NCBI RefSeq assembly: GCF_013167955.1
Contig: NZ_BLWF01000002.1
Span: 537,185 to 601,184 of the forward strand
Length of the DNA: 64,000 nucleotides
Direction of reading: 5' to 3'
Origin: Thermanaeromonas sp. C210
GTDB lineage: Bacteria; Bacillota; DSM-521; Neomoorellales; Neomoorellaceae
The notes below the pieces were generated by a model that saw only the letters and a list, made by a program, of their open reading frames with translations, was not told the DNA's origin and ran no database searches. This document shows positions 23,750 through 32,180 of the stretch, in pieces. The stretch's first letter is position 1, and each line of letters starts with the position of its first letter. The position numbers and the translations under genes were made by a program.

Positions 23750-24400
23750 CTATCCTACATCCCTCCGGCTGAACACCCATCCGGCCAGCAGCCCCAAAGC
23801 CAGGTAGCAGATCAGGGATGCCAGGAGCAACCCCGGCAGGAAGTACCCGGAGTCAACAGTTATATGATCCACCACCCACCCGATGACCGGGCGAAATAAG
23901 GATGGAAACGCCAGGGGTAAAAGGCCCAGAAGGGGTAACAACATTACATAAGAAGCGCGTTTATAATCCCAGGCAAAGAAGACCAGGAAAAACAATCCTT
24001 CCAGAACCAGCACCAGGGCCAGGGGGAAAGCCAGGGATATGAATAGTAGGCTGATTCCGCCCGGTAGCGCAAACCAGCCCAGACAGTATGCCAGGCTGCC
24101 CGCAGCGATTACCAGGAGGCTGCCGCCTATGGTTAGCAACAGGCCGCCGGCGAATTTGCTGGCCACAATGGCGCCGGGGCTTACAGGCAGGGAGCGCAGC
24201 AGGCCCAGGCCCCCGTCTAGTTCCTCCTGATAACACATGCGGCTAACATAAAAGTAGGGTAAGAAAATACCCCAAAAGGCTATGAAGGCATTCCCATTTT
24301 CCATCCGGCTAAAAAATAAGATTATGGCCGCAGCGATCAAGGTATAAGTCAAGATACTCGAGCGCAAAACCCTCAGGTCCTTGGCTATAAGGGTCCACAT
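23750..24400 (-). CDS. ABC-2 type transporter permease
   Basis: 216-residue integral membrane protein with about six helices (LTYTLIAAAIILFF, AFIAFWGIFLPYFYV, GGLLLTIGGSLLVIAAGSLAYCLGWFAL, LVLVLEGLFFLVFFAW, LLPLLGLLPLAF, LLLASLICYLALGLLAGWVF), resembling the compact ABC-2 permeases of YtrC/D- or bacitracin-type exporters. It begins MWTLIAKDLRVLRS. It follows the ATPase gene by about 105 nt in a GntR-ATPase-permease operon. Substrate unknown. Confidence 0.85.
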   Translation of the reverse strand: MWTLIAKDLRVLRSSILTYTLIAAAIILFFSRMENGNAFIAFWGIFLPYFYVSRMCYQEELDGGLGLLRSLPVSPGAIVASKFAGGLLLTIGGSLLVIAAGSLAYCLGWFALPGGISLLFISLAFPLALVLVLEGLFFLVFFAWDYKRASYVMLLPLLGLLPLAFPSLFRPVIGWVVDHITVDSGYFLPGLLLASLICYLALGLLAGWVFSRRDVG

Positions 24401-24505
24401 GTTTTCTCCCCCCTGGAATTTATTTTCAAGGGAAAATAGCTTTTTCCTTACTTTCTCCGGTGAAAATTAAACCCTCGCTCCTGTGATTGCTCTGTTTAAC
24501 TTTAG

Positions 24506-25375
24506 CTACGGTCGGATCTGCCTTACGGCCGCCAGGAGCAGGTCTTCTAGCTTTAAAGGACTCGTCTCCAGGTACCGGGTCGCCTCCGGGAGCTGCTGCA
24601 GCAGGTCGCGGTAACTGCCCGTTACTCCCAGGCAACGCCCGCCTTCCTGCTGCCAGGTTTTCAGCCAGGGCTTCAGTTCCTCCAGGCGCGAAACAGGGAA
24701 GGCCAGTACCTTCCAGTCGGCCAGGAGGTCGTCCTTCTCCTGGCACAGGAGCAATCTGCCCTCGTTTAAAACCGCCACATAATCGGCCACCTTCTCCACG
24801 TCTTCCATGATGTGGGTGGAGAAAAAAATGGCCCGTTCTTCATCCTGGATGAAGGCCAGCATCTCCTGGAGGACTTCGTGCCGGGCGATGGGGTCCAGGC
24901 CGGCCATGGGCTCATCCAGGATGAGCAGGCGGGGCCGGTGGGCCAACGCCAGGGCCAGGGAGAGCTTGGCCCGGGTCCCCTTGGAAAGTTCTTTAATCTT
25001 CTTGTCGCGGGGCACATTAAACTTTTCCAGGAGCCGGCGGCACAGCCCATCGTCCCAATGTCGGTAAAGGCGGGCGTAAAAGCCGGCCGTCCAGGACACC
25101 GTCATGTCTTGGTAATAGGGGTGGGTTTCGGCAACGTAGCCTACCAGCTGGCGAATTTCCTGTTCGTCCCGGCGGGAATCTAGGCCATATACCCGGATTT
25201 CCCCGTCGTCAGGGTGGAAAAGATTCAACAGGCATTTAATGGTAGTGCTTTTGCCGGCGCCGTTGGGACCGATGAAGCCCATGATATAACCGGCAGGCAG
25301 TTCCAGGGATAAGGGCCCCAGGGTAAAACCGGGGAAAGACTTTGTTAAGTTCCGTACTTCCAGGGCGGCAATCAT
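24506..25375 (-). CDS. ABC transporter ATP-binding protein
   Basis: 289-residue ABC ATPase. Walker A GPNGAGKST, Q-loop region YVAETHPYYQ, signature LSKGTRAKLSLALAL (LSKGT in place of LSGGQ, as in the BcrA/YtrB group), Walker B LLILDEP, switch His in STHIMEDVEK. The C-terminal about 80 residues are accessory. The start overlaps the gntR stop by four bases (ATGA), so the genes are translationally coupled. Partner of the adjacent permease, probably a homodimeric exporter. Confidence 0.92.
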   Translation of the reverse strand: MIAALEVRNLTKSFPGFTLGPLSLELPAGYIMGFIGPNGAGKSTTIKCLLNLFHPDDGEIRVYGLDSRRDEQEIRQLVGYVAETHPYYQDMTVSWTAGFYARLYRHWDDGLCRRLLEKFNVPRDKKIKELSKGTRAKLSLALALAHRPRLLILDEPMAGLDPIARHEVLQEMLAFIQDEERAIFFSTHIMEDVEKVADYVAVLNEGRLLLCQEKDDLLADWKVLAFPVSRLEELKPWLKTWQQEGGRCLGVTGSYRDLLQQLPEATRYLETSPLKLEDLLLAAVRQIRP

Positions 25376-25758
25376 TGCGTGTCACTACCTCCTTGCAGGA
25401 TTTGGTGGCAAAGGGCGCTGATTTCCTCATCCGTAAGCCCCAGCCTGCGGGCCTCCGCCAGGGCCCGGCTAAGCAATCCGGCCGCTATTTTCTTGGCCGC
25501 CGCGCGGGCGGTTTCCCGGTCCACCCGGGCTACAAAGGTCCCCACCCCCTGGCGGGTGGTAAGCAAACCCTCCCGCTCCAGCTCCAGGTAGGCCCGCCGG
25601 GTGGTAATGACGCTGGTGGTAAGCTGCTGGGCCAATTCGCGGATGGAGGGCAGGGGGTCCCCCGGGGAAAGCTCGCCGGTGAGAATCAGGCGGCGAATTT
25701 CGTTAATGATCTGCTGGTACATGGGCTCCGGGTTTTCCCCTGATACTTTGAGGAGCAA
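25372..25758 (-). CDS. GntR-family (YtrA-type) transcriptional regulator
   Basis: 128 residues from the TTG at 25758 (M)LLKVSGENPEPMYQQIINEIRRLILTGELSPGDPLPSIRELAQQL, with GGGAGG seven bases upstream. The open frame extends further but without family similarity. The N-terminal winged helix (SIRELAQQLTTSVITTRRAYLELEREGLLTTRQGVGTFV) is followed by only a short helical tail of about 50 residues, the YtrA type that controls adjacent ABC operons. A palindromic site overlaps its own promoter (25832-25858), suggesting autorepression relieved by a cell-envelope or antibiotic signal. Confidence 0.9.
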   Translation of the reverse strand: MLLKVSGENPEPMYQQIINEIRRLILTGELSPGDPLPSIRELAQQLTTSVITTRRAYLELEREGLLTTRQGVGTFVARVDRETARAAAKKIAAGLLSRALAEARRLGLTDEEISALCHQILQGGSDTQ

Positions 25759-25831
25759 GGATATCCCTCCCCTCTTACGCTTTCGGGTGACCCGTCCCCC
25801 CTGGTGGCAAAAATGCCCTTCAAAGGAAATG

Positions 25832-25881
25832 CTGTATATACTGTCTATATACAGTATAGATGTAATTGAGGCCCCTGTCAA
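25832..25881 (-). promoter_or_regulatory. promoter and palindromic operator of the GntR-ABC operon
   Basis: Minus strand: TTGACA (25876-25881), 17 bases, TATACT (25853-25858), close to consensus. Overlapping the -10 and the start site lie two nested dyads: CTGTATATA-5-TATATACAG (25832-25854) and TATACTGT-6-ACAGTATA (25837-25858). The arrangement fits repression by the GntR protein encoded just downstream. Confidence 0.75.
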
Positions 25882-26035
25882 CCGCTGGTCACCACTATGA
25901 CAAGCTTTTCGGCCACAAGAAACAGGATGGATTTGGCAACCTGACCCACCTCAACACCCACTGCCCTGGCTGCCAACCCGGCCGTACTGGTGCTTAGTAA
26001 ATTGCACTGCAAGCTAGAAACAACCGCAAGACAGC

Positions 26036-26107
26036 TTGCCAGACTGCTTGTTACGAGCTACAATGGTACTAGGTAAACTATATAAACTATTCTAGTATTA
26101 TTAGTTT
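26036..26107 (+). promoter_or_regulatory. promoter of the HlyD-ABC-TetR operon with a nearby dyad
   Basis: TTGCCA (26036-26041), 17 bases, TACAAT (26059-26064). About 20 bases further on, AAACTA (26084-26089) and TAGTTT (26102-26107) form a 12-bp-spaced inverted repeat in the likely leader, a possible site for the TetR-type regulator encoded at the end of the operon. The rest of the 25882-26177 spacer shows only a small GAGCC/GGCTC hairpin. Confidence 0.55.
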
Positions 26108-26177
26108 CCGTGAGCTAGTTTTAAGGAGCCATATACTTCCTGGCTCTGAGTAGTTTTTCAGGGGGAGGGTTAACCAC

Positions 26178-27212
26178 TTGGGTAAAGGTAAAACAGCTAG
26201 CCTTGTGCTGCTGGCAGTTTTAATACTCACCCTGGCGTTACTAACCGGCTGCCAGTTCCAGGAGACGGAAAATGTCCTTACAGCCAGCGGCACCATCGAA
26301 GCTACCGAGGTTAAAGTAATTGCTGAAGTGGGCGGCACGCTGCAGGAGCTCACCGTCAAGGAGGGGGACACCATCCACGCCGGCAAGATCATCGGCCGTC
26401 TGGATCCAGCCCTTTATCAAATTCAGGTGGCCCAGGCCGAAGCCGGTGTGGCCGCAGCCCGGGCCGCTTTAGCCGAAGCCCGTGCCGGGGCCAGGTCCGA
26501 GGAAATTGTCGCCGCCGAACAGGAAGTAGCCCGCCTGGACGCCCAGGTAGCCGCCGTGCAGGAGCAGGTAACCCTGCTGGAAGATAATCTTCGCCGCGCT
26601 CGGGAACTCTTCCAGGCCGGGGCCCTGCCGGAACAGGAACTGGTAAACCGGGAAAGCCAATATAACCAGACCCGGCACCAGCTGGAAGCAGCCCGCGCCC
26701 AGCTGGAAGGAGCCAAATCCCGGCTCGCCCTACTCCAGGCCGGGAGTACGCCGTACACCCTGGAGCGCCTGGTAGCCGGGGTAAAGCAGAGTGAAGCTAA
26801 CCTGGCCGTGGCGCGGTTGAACTTGAGCAAAACTGCCCTGCGGTCCCCGGCTGCCGGCCTGGTAGCCAGCGTTAACTTTGAAACGGGAGAACTGGTCCCC
26901 CCCGGGGCGGAAGTGGTCACCCTCCTGGACCTCAACAACCTGTGGCTCAATGTCTACATCCCGGAAAACAGGCTCGGGGAAGTGCAAATAGGCCAGCCGG
27001 TCCAGATCCAGGTAGACCCCTATCCGGGCCAGTCCTTCCCCGGCCGGGTAGAGTATATCGCTCCTCGGGCTGAATTTACCCCCCGCCAGGTCCAGACTAG
27101 GGAGGACCGGGTCAACCTGGTCTTCCGGGTAAAAATCCGGGTAACCGGGGGGCAGGATAAGTTGCGGCCGGGACTGCCTGCCGACGTTACCTTTATGCCC
27201 ACCACCCCCTGA
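26178..27212 (+). CDS. HlyD-family membrane-fusion lipoprotein
   Basis: 344-residue periplasmic-adaptor-type protein, TTG start with GGGGGAGGG about seven bases upstream. The N-terminal segment LVLLAVLILTLALLTGC is a lipoprotein signal ending in a lipobox. A barrel-sandwich half (VIAEVGGTLQELTVKEGDTIHAGKIIGRLDP) is followed by a long coiled coil (about residues 75-200, Ala/Glu/Gln-rich), the second lipoyl half (ALRSPAAGLVASVNFETGELVPPGAEVVTLLDLNNLWLNVYIPE) and a beta-barrel. First gene of an efflux operon with the next two ABC genes. Confidence 0.93.
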   Translation: MGKGKTASLVLLAVLILTLALLTGCQFQETENVLTASGTIEATEVKVIAEVGGTLQELTVKEGDTIHAGKIIGRLDPALYQIQVAQAEAGVAAARAALAEARAGARSEEIVAAEQEVARLDAQVAAVQEQVTLLEDNLRRARELFQAGALPEQELVNRESQYNQTRHQLEAARAQLEGAKSRLALLQAGSTPYTLERLVAGVKQSEANLAVARLNLSKTALRSPAAGLVASVNFETGELVPPGAEVVTLLDLNNLWLNVYIPENRLGEVQIGQPVQIQVDPYPGQSFPGRVEYIAPRAEFTPRQVQTREDRVNLVFRVKIRVTGGQDKLRPGLPADVTFMPTTP

Positions 27213-27228
27213 AAAGGAGGTTAACTTT

Positions 27229-28032
27229 ATGAAACTTCGTTATCAGGTCCCCGAGCCAGGGGCCGGTGAGCAGCCAGACCCAGCCACGCCCGATCACCAA
27301 GCTCCCCCGGCCATTGAGGTCACCAACTTAAGCAAGAACTTCGGCCCCATCCAGGCCGTACGTCAGGTGAGCTTCCGGGTCCCTGCCGGTAGCATCTTTG
27401 GCCTTCTGGGCCCCAACGGTTCGGGCAAAAGCACAACTATCCGTATGCTGTGTGGCCTGATGCGGCCCAGTAGCGGCAGCGGCCGGGTCCTGGGCCTGGA
27501 CATTGTTACCCAGGCTGAAGCCATCAAGGCCGGCATCGGCTACATGTCCCAGAAATTCAACCTCTACGAGGATCTCACCGTGGCCGAAAACCTGCATTTT
27601 TTTGGGAGCATTTATGGCCTTCGGGGGGAGGACGTTACCCGGCGCTGCCGGGAACTCTACGAGGACATGCGCCTTTGGGGATGCGAGAAACAACGGGTGG
27701 GTACTTTATCCGGTGGCTGGAAGCAGCGGGTGGCCCTGGCCTGTGCCTTTATTCACCGCCCGCGTTTGCTGATCCTGGACGAACCTACTGCCGGCGTCGA
27801 CCCCGTTTCCCGCCGCCTCTTCTGGGATCTCCTGGAGGGGCTGGCTGCCGAGGGCATCACCATCCTGGTTACTACCCACTATATGGACGAGGCGGAACGC
27901 TGCCACCTTATAGCCCTCATGGACCGCGGCCGGCTCCATGCTTTTGGTCCCCCGGCCCGGCTCATGGCAGCGGCCGGCCTGCCCACCCTGGAAGACGTCT
28001 TCATCAACATGGCCGGTACAGAGGGTAATTAA
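27229..28032 (+). CDS. ABC transporter ATPase (YbhF/YhiH-like exporter)
   Basis: 267-residue ATPase. After a Pro/Gln-rich leader of about 30 residues come Walker A GPNGSGKST, Q-loop GYMSQKFNLY, a degenerate signature LSGGWKQRVALACAF, Walker B LLILDEP, and switch His TTHYMDEAERC. The layout matches the ATPases that pair with HlyD-type adaptors and ABC-2 permeases in drug or steroid export. It begins 16 nt after the adaptor stop, with AAAGGAGG upstream. Confidence 0.93.
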   Translation: MKLRYQVPEPGAGEQPDPATPDHQAPPAIEVTNLSKNFGPIQAVRQVSFRVPAGSIFGLLGPNGSGKSTTIRMLCGLMRPSSGSGRVLGLDIVTQAEAIKAGIGYMSQKFNLYEDLTVAENLHFFGSIYGLRGEDVTRRCRELYEDMRLWGCEKQRVGTLSGGWKQRVALACAFIHRPRLLILDEPTAGVDPVSRRLFWDLLEGLAAEGITILVTTHYMDEAERCHLIALMDRGRLHAFGPPARLMAAAGLPTLEDVFINMAGTEGN

Positions 28033-28073
28033 AACGAACCGGCAGCTCTCCCGGCCGCCTGCCGGCTTATTCT

Positions 28074-29231
28074 ATGCCATCGCAGGGAGTGATTACTACG
28101 AACAGGCAGCGGTTACTGGCCATTATCCGGAAAGAATTTATCCATATCCGCCGGGACCCCCCCAGCCTGGTGATAGTCTTTATTATGCCGGTACTGATGC
28201 TGCTCCTTTTTGGCTATGCCGTGAATACCGATGTCAATCACATCCCCCTGGCCGTCTTTGATCAGGACCGGAGCCAGGACAGCCGCTTACTGGTTGCCAG
28301 CCTGGTCAACACCGGCTACTTCGACCTGGCCTTCCAGACAGAGAGCGAAGGGGAGTTGAAAGCCCTCCTGGACAGCGGCCGCGTCCACGCCGGCCTGATC
28401 ATCCCTGCCGGCTATGCCCGGAGCTTAAAGCGCCAGGAAACGGCCACCGCCCAGCTTCTCGTCGACGGTTCCGACCCCCTGGTGGCCCGTACCGCCCTTT
28501 CCATGGCGGAAATAGTTGCCCAGGTCAGGTCACAAGAATTACGCCTGGCTGCTCTGGCCAGGGAGGGCCCGGCCCTGCCTCCCGGCCCGGCCATTGACCT
28601 GCGGGCGCGGGCCTGGTACAATCCCGGCCTGGAGAGCCTGAAATTCAACATCCCGGGTCTCATCGGGTTAATCATGCAAAATATAACCATGATGTTGACG
28701 GCCTTTGCCCTGGTGCGGGAACGGGAACGGGGCACCCTGGAGCAATTGATGGTAACCCCCATCCGGGGCCCGGAATTAATGCTCGGCAAGCTTATCCCTT
28801 ACATTGTCATTGCCTTCATCGACATGGGCCTGGCCCTGGTGATAGGTACCCTGTGGTTCAAGGTGCCCATCGCCGGGAGCCCCCTGCTGCTCCTGGGGCT
28901 GACCGTCCTCTTCCTCGTCTTCGCCCTGGGACTGGGCATGTTTTTCTCCACCATTGCCCGTACCCAGCTCCAGGCCATGCAGATGACCATGCTCTTCATC
29001 CTACCCAGTGTCCTGTTGAGCGGTTTCATTTTTCCCCGCGCTTCCATGCCCCGTCCCATCCAGTACCTGGGCAACCTGCTACCCCTCACCTATTTTCTGG
29101 AAATTCTCCGGGGTATTATGCTCAAAGGTATAGGAATTAACTATCTATGGAAGGACGTCTGGGCCCTGGCCGGCTTTGGTGCCGGCATCATCGCCCTGGC
29201 TGCCTTACGTTTTCGCAAGCAGGTAGAGTAA
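28074..29231 (+). CDS. ABC-2 type permease (YbhR/YhhJ-like)
   Basis: 385-residue exporter permease. An N-terminal helix (PSLVIVFIMPVLMLLLFGYAV), a large extracytoplasmic domain of about 130 residues (IPLAVFDQDRSQDSRLLVASLVNTGYFDLAF...), then five more helices. It contains the ABC-2 motif RERERGTLEQLMVTPIRGPELMLGKLIPY. The start is uncertain: the ATG at 28074 lacks a clear RBS, and a GTG at 28090 follows GGGA closely. It acts with the two preceding genes. Confidence 0.92.
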   Translation: MPSQGVITTNRQRLLAIIRKEFIHIRRDPPSLVIVFIMPVLMLLLFGYAVNTDVNHIPLAVFDQDRSQDSRLLVASLVNTGYFDLAFQTESEGELKALLDSGRVHAGLIIPAGYARSLKRQETATAQLLVDGSDPLVARTALSMAEIVAQVRSQELRLAALAREGPALPPGPAIDLRARAWYNPGLESLKFNIPGLIGLIMQNITMMLTAFALVRERERGTLEQLMVTPIRGPELMLGKLIPYIVIAFIDMGLALVIGTLWFKVPIAGSPLLLLGLTVLFLVFALGLGMFFSTIARTQLQAMQMTMLFILPSVLLSGFIFPRASMPRPIQYLGNLLPLTYFLEILRGIMLKGIGINYLWKDVWALAGFGAGIIALAALRFRKQVE

Positions 29232-29256
29232 GGCTGAAAGCAGGAGTGAGCGACAA

Positions 29257-29877
29257 GTGGAAATCAGGGACAAGATCCTGGCCACCATGAAAAGGCTGGC
29301 CGGCGAAAGAGGGTTCCGCGCTGTGACTACCGATGAGCTGGCAGCCGCCTGCGGGATAAGCAAGCGCACCCTGTACCGCTACTTCAACAGTAAAGATGAA
29401 ATTGTGGAGCAAGTGCTGGATAATATGCTGCAAGAGGTGGGAGACCGGGTGGAGGCCATACTTACCGGCCCCCTCAGCCCGCCGGCGAAGCTGCAGGCCA
29501 TGGCCCGCGCCGTTGCCGAGGAAGTACGCTTTCTGGAACCCCATATCTTCCATGACCTGCAGCACTATTACCCCCATCTATGGGAAAAGATCGACCGTTT
29601 TAGGACCGAACGATCAGAGAGACTGGGGCAGGTCTACCTGGAAGGTTGCCAGAAGGGATTTTTTAAAGAGTTTAATGTTGCCCTGGTGATCAATTCCTTC
29701 ATAGCCGCTGCCCGCGCCGTAATCAGCCCTGGCTTTCTTATCAACCATAACATTTCTCTACCGCGGGCCATGGATACCATGGTGGAAATCTTCCTCTACG
29801 GCATCAGCCTGGCAACGCCACGTAATGCAGGCAAAGTGCCCCGAGAGCATAATTTCACCCCCCGCAGTAAAGGTTAA
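29257..29877 (+). CDS. TetR-family transcriptional regulator
   Basis: 206 residues, GTG start. The N-terminal TetR helix-turn-helix is clear (VTTDELAAACGISKRTLYRYFNSKDEIVEQVL, about 25-57); the ligand-binding C-terminal domain is variable. Its place in the efflux operon suggests it represses the operon from the dyad near 26084-26107 and responds to a transported compound. Confidence 0.92.
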   Translation: MEIRDKILATMKRLAGERGFRAVTTDELAAACGISKRTLYRYFNSKDEIVEQVLDNMLQEVGDRVEAILTGPLSPPAKLQAMARAVAEEVRFLEPHIFHDLQHYYPHLWEKIDRFRTERSERLGQVYLEGCQKGFFKEFNVALVINSFIAAARAVISPGFLINHNISLPRAMDTMVEIFLYGISLATPRNAGKVPREHNFTPRSKG

Positions 29878-29894
29878 TTAAGGGGTGCCGTTCC

Positions 29895-30347
29895 TTGGAA
29901 GAAAAAGAGCTCATCCGGAGCCTCAACTGGTTTTATACTTTAGAGATCGAGCAGGTAGATCTCTACCAGACCCAGGCCCGGGCGACGCCGGATATTTATC
30001 TCCGCAAGGTGTTGACCCGGGTGGCACAGGTCGAACAAGAACACGTCATCAATCTGGAAGCGGAAATCCGCCGCCGCGGCGCCAACCCCACCCGCACCGG
30101 GGCCGTTATTGCCCCCCTTCTGGGGGTGGCGGCAGGAACCATCCTCAACTGGACCGACACCCGCACCGTGCTTTGGGCCAACATAACTCTAGAGGAAAAG
30201 GCCATGGCCGACTACAAAAGGCTAATTCTCAAAGTTGCCGAAAAGCCTCTCTTTGACCTCCTCTGGAGCCACCTTATTGATGAAGACCTCCATACCGCCT
30301 GGTTCAGCAATAAGCTGAAGGAGCTGGACCGCCTGGCCCTTAATTAA
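29895..30347 (+). CDS. ferritin-like diiron-domain protein
   Basis: 150 residues, TTG start, 17 nt after tetR. An all-helical protein with carboxylate/histidine motifs expected for a diiron four-helix bundle: EIEQVDLY (about 17-24), VEQEHV (E-x2-H type, about 47-52), TLEEKAMADY, and IDEDLHTAWF. It resembles the Coq7/rubrerythrin-like ferritin-like superfamily. No rubredoxin domain. Role unknown; in an anaerobe such proteins often handle oxygen, peroxide or iron. Its link to the efflux operon is positional. Confidence 0.75.
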   Translation: MEEKELIRSLNWFYTLEIEQVDLYQTQARATPDIYLRKVLTRVAQVEQEHVINLEAEIRRRGANPTRTGAVIAPLLGVAAGTILNWTDTRTVLWANITLEEKAMADYKRLILKVAEKPLFDLLWSHLIDEDLHTAWFSNKLKELDRLALN

Positions 30348-30484
30348 CGACAGTAAGAGCCATCTGCGCTGACGCGGAAATAAGAAAGGTGAAGGTATGA
30401 AGGGATTGGGGGAAAAAATTTTACCCCGGGAAAGGCATGAATTTGGTTGGGGTTGAGGGGGATTGGGTTTAAGGAATTAAAAAA

Positions 30485-31960
30485 TTGACCCCAAAAAAGA
30501 GGATGACCCTCCTTCAGAGCGAATCTGTTAAGTAAGACCAAACCAACCAAACAAAGGAGGGTCATCCATGGCTATTATACCACAACAGAGGCTTTTTGGG
30601 TGGAGGGAAATCGAAAATTTAGGGGAGCTCGAACGACTTAGGCTAGTACTTGAATACATGCCGGACGAAGAATTGATGGTGGAACTGGAGAAGGAACGGG
30701 CGAATGGGCGGGATGACTATCCCATAAGGGCCGTATGGAACTCTGTACTGGCAGGGATAGTATACCAACATCCTTCGATAGAAAGTTTAAGGCGGGAACT
30801 TTGGCGTAATGCCCAATTACGAGAGCTATGCGGATTTGACCTAACGAAGGGAGAAAAAGCCGTACCGCCGTCATGGGTATACAGCCGGTTTTTGGGGAAA
30901 CTGCTTAAGAAAGAAGAGAAGGTCGAAGAAATATTTTACCGGCTGGTAGAGGAGCTAAGGGAGGAACTACCGGGTTTTGGAGAAGTAGCGGCCATAGACG
31001 GCAAAGCCTTGGCGAGCTTAAGTCGTGGGAGGAAGAAGGAAAAAGTGGGGGAGCTTAGACCTGACGGTCGGCGGGAACAAGATGCAGACTGGGGGTGTAA
31101 GGTTTACCGGGGTAAGAGGGAAGACGGCAGCCAGTGGGAAAAAGTAGTGAAATGGTTTGGATTTCGGCTGCACCTAATAGTAGATGCCCTATACGAACTG
31201 CCTCTAGGGTTTAAAGTTACCAAGGCGTCGGCGAGCGAAGTAAAAGAGGCGCCCAAGCTTCTGGAGAGGGTAAAAGAGAAGGCACCGGGGACCTTTGAAA
31301 GGATTAAATATCTTACAGCAGACAAGGCCTACGACTCCACAGAACTAATCATCGAGCTATGGGAAGAGTATCAAATAAAGCCGGTCATAGACATAAGGAA
31401 CCAATGGAAAGACGGGGAAGAAACTAAACTAATAGCGGGGCAGGAGAGCGTAGTATACGACTATAAGGGGAAAGTATACTGTTACTGTCCGGAGACGGGG
31501 ATAAAGAGGGAGATGGCCTATGGAGGATTTGAGAAGGACCGGGAAACATTAAAATACCGCTGTCCGGCCAGGCATTATGGGTTAAGATGCAAGGGAATAG
31601 ATAAATGTCCGGTTAAGAGCAGTATTCGGATACCCCTTAAGGAAGACCGGAGGGTGTTCACGCCGCTAGCACGTTCCAGCTACCGCTGGGAGGAACTTTA
31701 CAAGAAGCGTACAGCGGTGGAGCGAGTAAACAGCCGATTAGACCAGAGTTTTGGTTTTGAGCAACACTTTATTCGAGGATTAAAGAAGATGAGTTTAACA
31801 TGCGCTCTAGCGTTAGCGGTGATGCTGGCCATGGCGCTAGGGAGGATACGAGAAAAGAAAGGAGAAAACCTACGCAGTTTAGTAAAGGCAGCCTAAATTA
31901 AGTGGTAGATACTACCATAAAGGGTGGTAGAAGAAGTAATATACCCTTTTTGGGGTTATT
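30485..31960 (+). mobile_element. complete insertion sequence with DDE transposase
   Basis: A full-length transposase gene lies between short imperfect inverted ends: ACCCCAAAAAA at 30488-30498, and its complement CTTTTTGGGGT at 31946-31956. Looser A/T-rich similarity continues outward. I cannot fix the outer ends or a target duplication. Base composition is lower in GC than the neighbours, consistent with recent arrival. It separates the ferritin-like gene from rrf2-cyd. Confidence 0.8.
30568..31896 (+). CDS. IS4/IS5/IS1182-like DDE transposase
   Basis: 442 residues, uninterrupted. The N-terminal transposase domain (IRAVWNSVLAGIVYQHPSIESLRRELWRN) is followed by the RNase-H-like catalytic core: first Asp in VAAIDGKAL, second in LTADKAYDS, and Glu in KKRTAVERVNSRLDQSFGFEQHFIRG. 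A Cys-rich insert (CYCPETG, CPARHYGLRCKGIDKCPVKSS) lies before the last motif, as in IS1182-type enzymes. AAAGGAGG precedes the ATG. The exact family needs a comparison with ISfinder. Confidence 0.88.
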   Translation: MAIIPQQRLFGWREIENLGELERLRLVLEYMPDEELMVELEKERANGRDDYPIRAVWNSVLAGIVYQHPSIESLRRELWRNAQLRELCGFDLTKGEKAVPPSWVYSRFLGKLLKKEEKVEEIFYRLVEELREELPGFGEVAAIDGKALASLSRGRKKEKVGELRPDGRREQDADWGCKVYRGKREDGSQWEKVVKWFGFRLHLIVDALYELPLGFKVTKASASEVKEAPKLLERVKEKAPGTFERIKYLTADKAYDSTELIIELWEEYQIKPVIDIRNQWKDGEETKLIAGQESVVYDYKGKVYCYCPETGIKREMAYGGFEKDRETLKYRCPARHYGLRCKGIDKCPVKSSIRIPLKEDRRVFTPLARSSYRWEELYKKRTAVERVNSRLDQSFGFEQHFIRGLKKMSLTCALALAVMLAMALGRIREKKGENLRSLVKAA

Positions 31961-32101
31961 TTACCAACGCTTGCCATCTCCTTAAGGCTTTTTATATTCC
32001 TGAGGCGCCTACCCTATTAATTATAGGGTTGCTTCTGTAAGATTATGTCAAGGCCTTCTAAAAAATCGGCCACAACGCAGATGCCTCAGTAATAGAAAAA
32101 C

Positions 32102-32146
32102 TTGACAGCAAAATTAGGATGAGTTATTATTACTATAAACTATACC
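32102..32146 (+). promoter_or_regulatory. rrf2 promoter with putative Rrf2 operator
   Basis: TTGACA (32102-32107), 17 bases, TATTAT (32125-32130). Immediately downstream, where transcription should start, is ATAAACTATACC (32135-32146). The same 12-mer recurs before cydA (32625-32636). The rest of 31961-32101 holds a small ACCCTAT/ATAGGGT hairpin and nothing else I can name. Confidence 0.65.
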
Positions 32147-32180
32147 AATTGAATATACTTTAGAGTGGAAGTAGTTTTAC

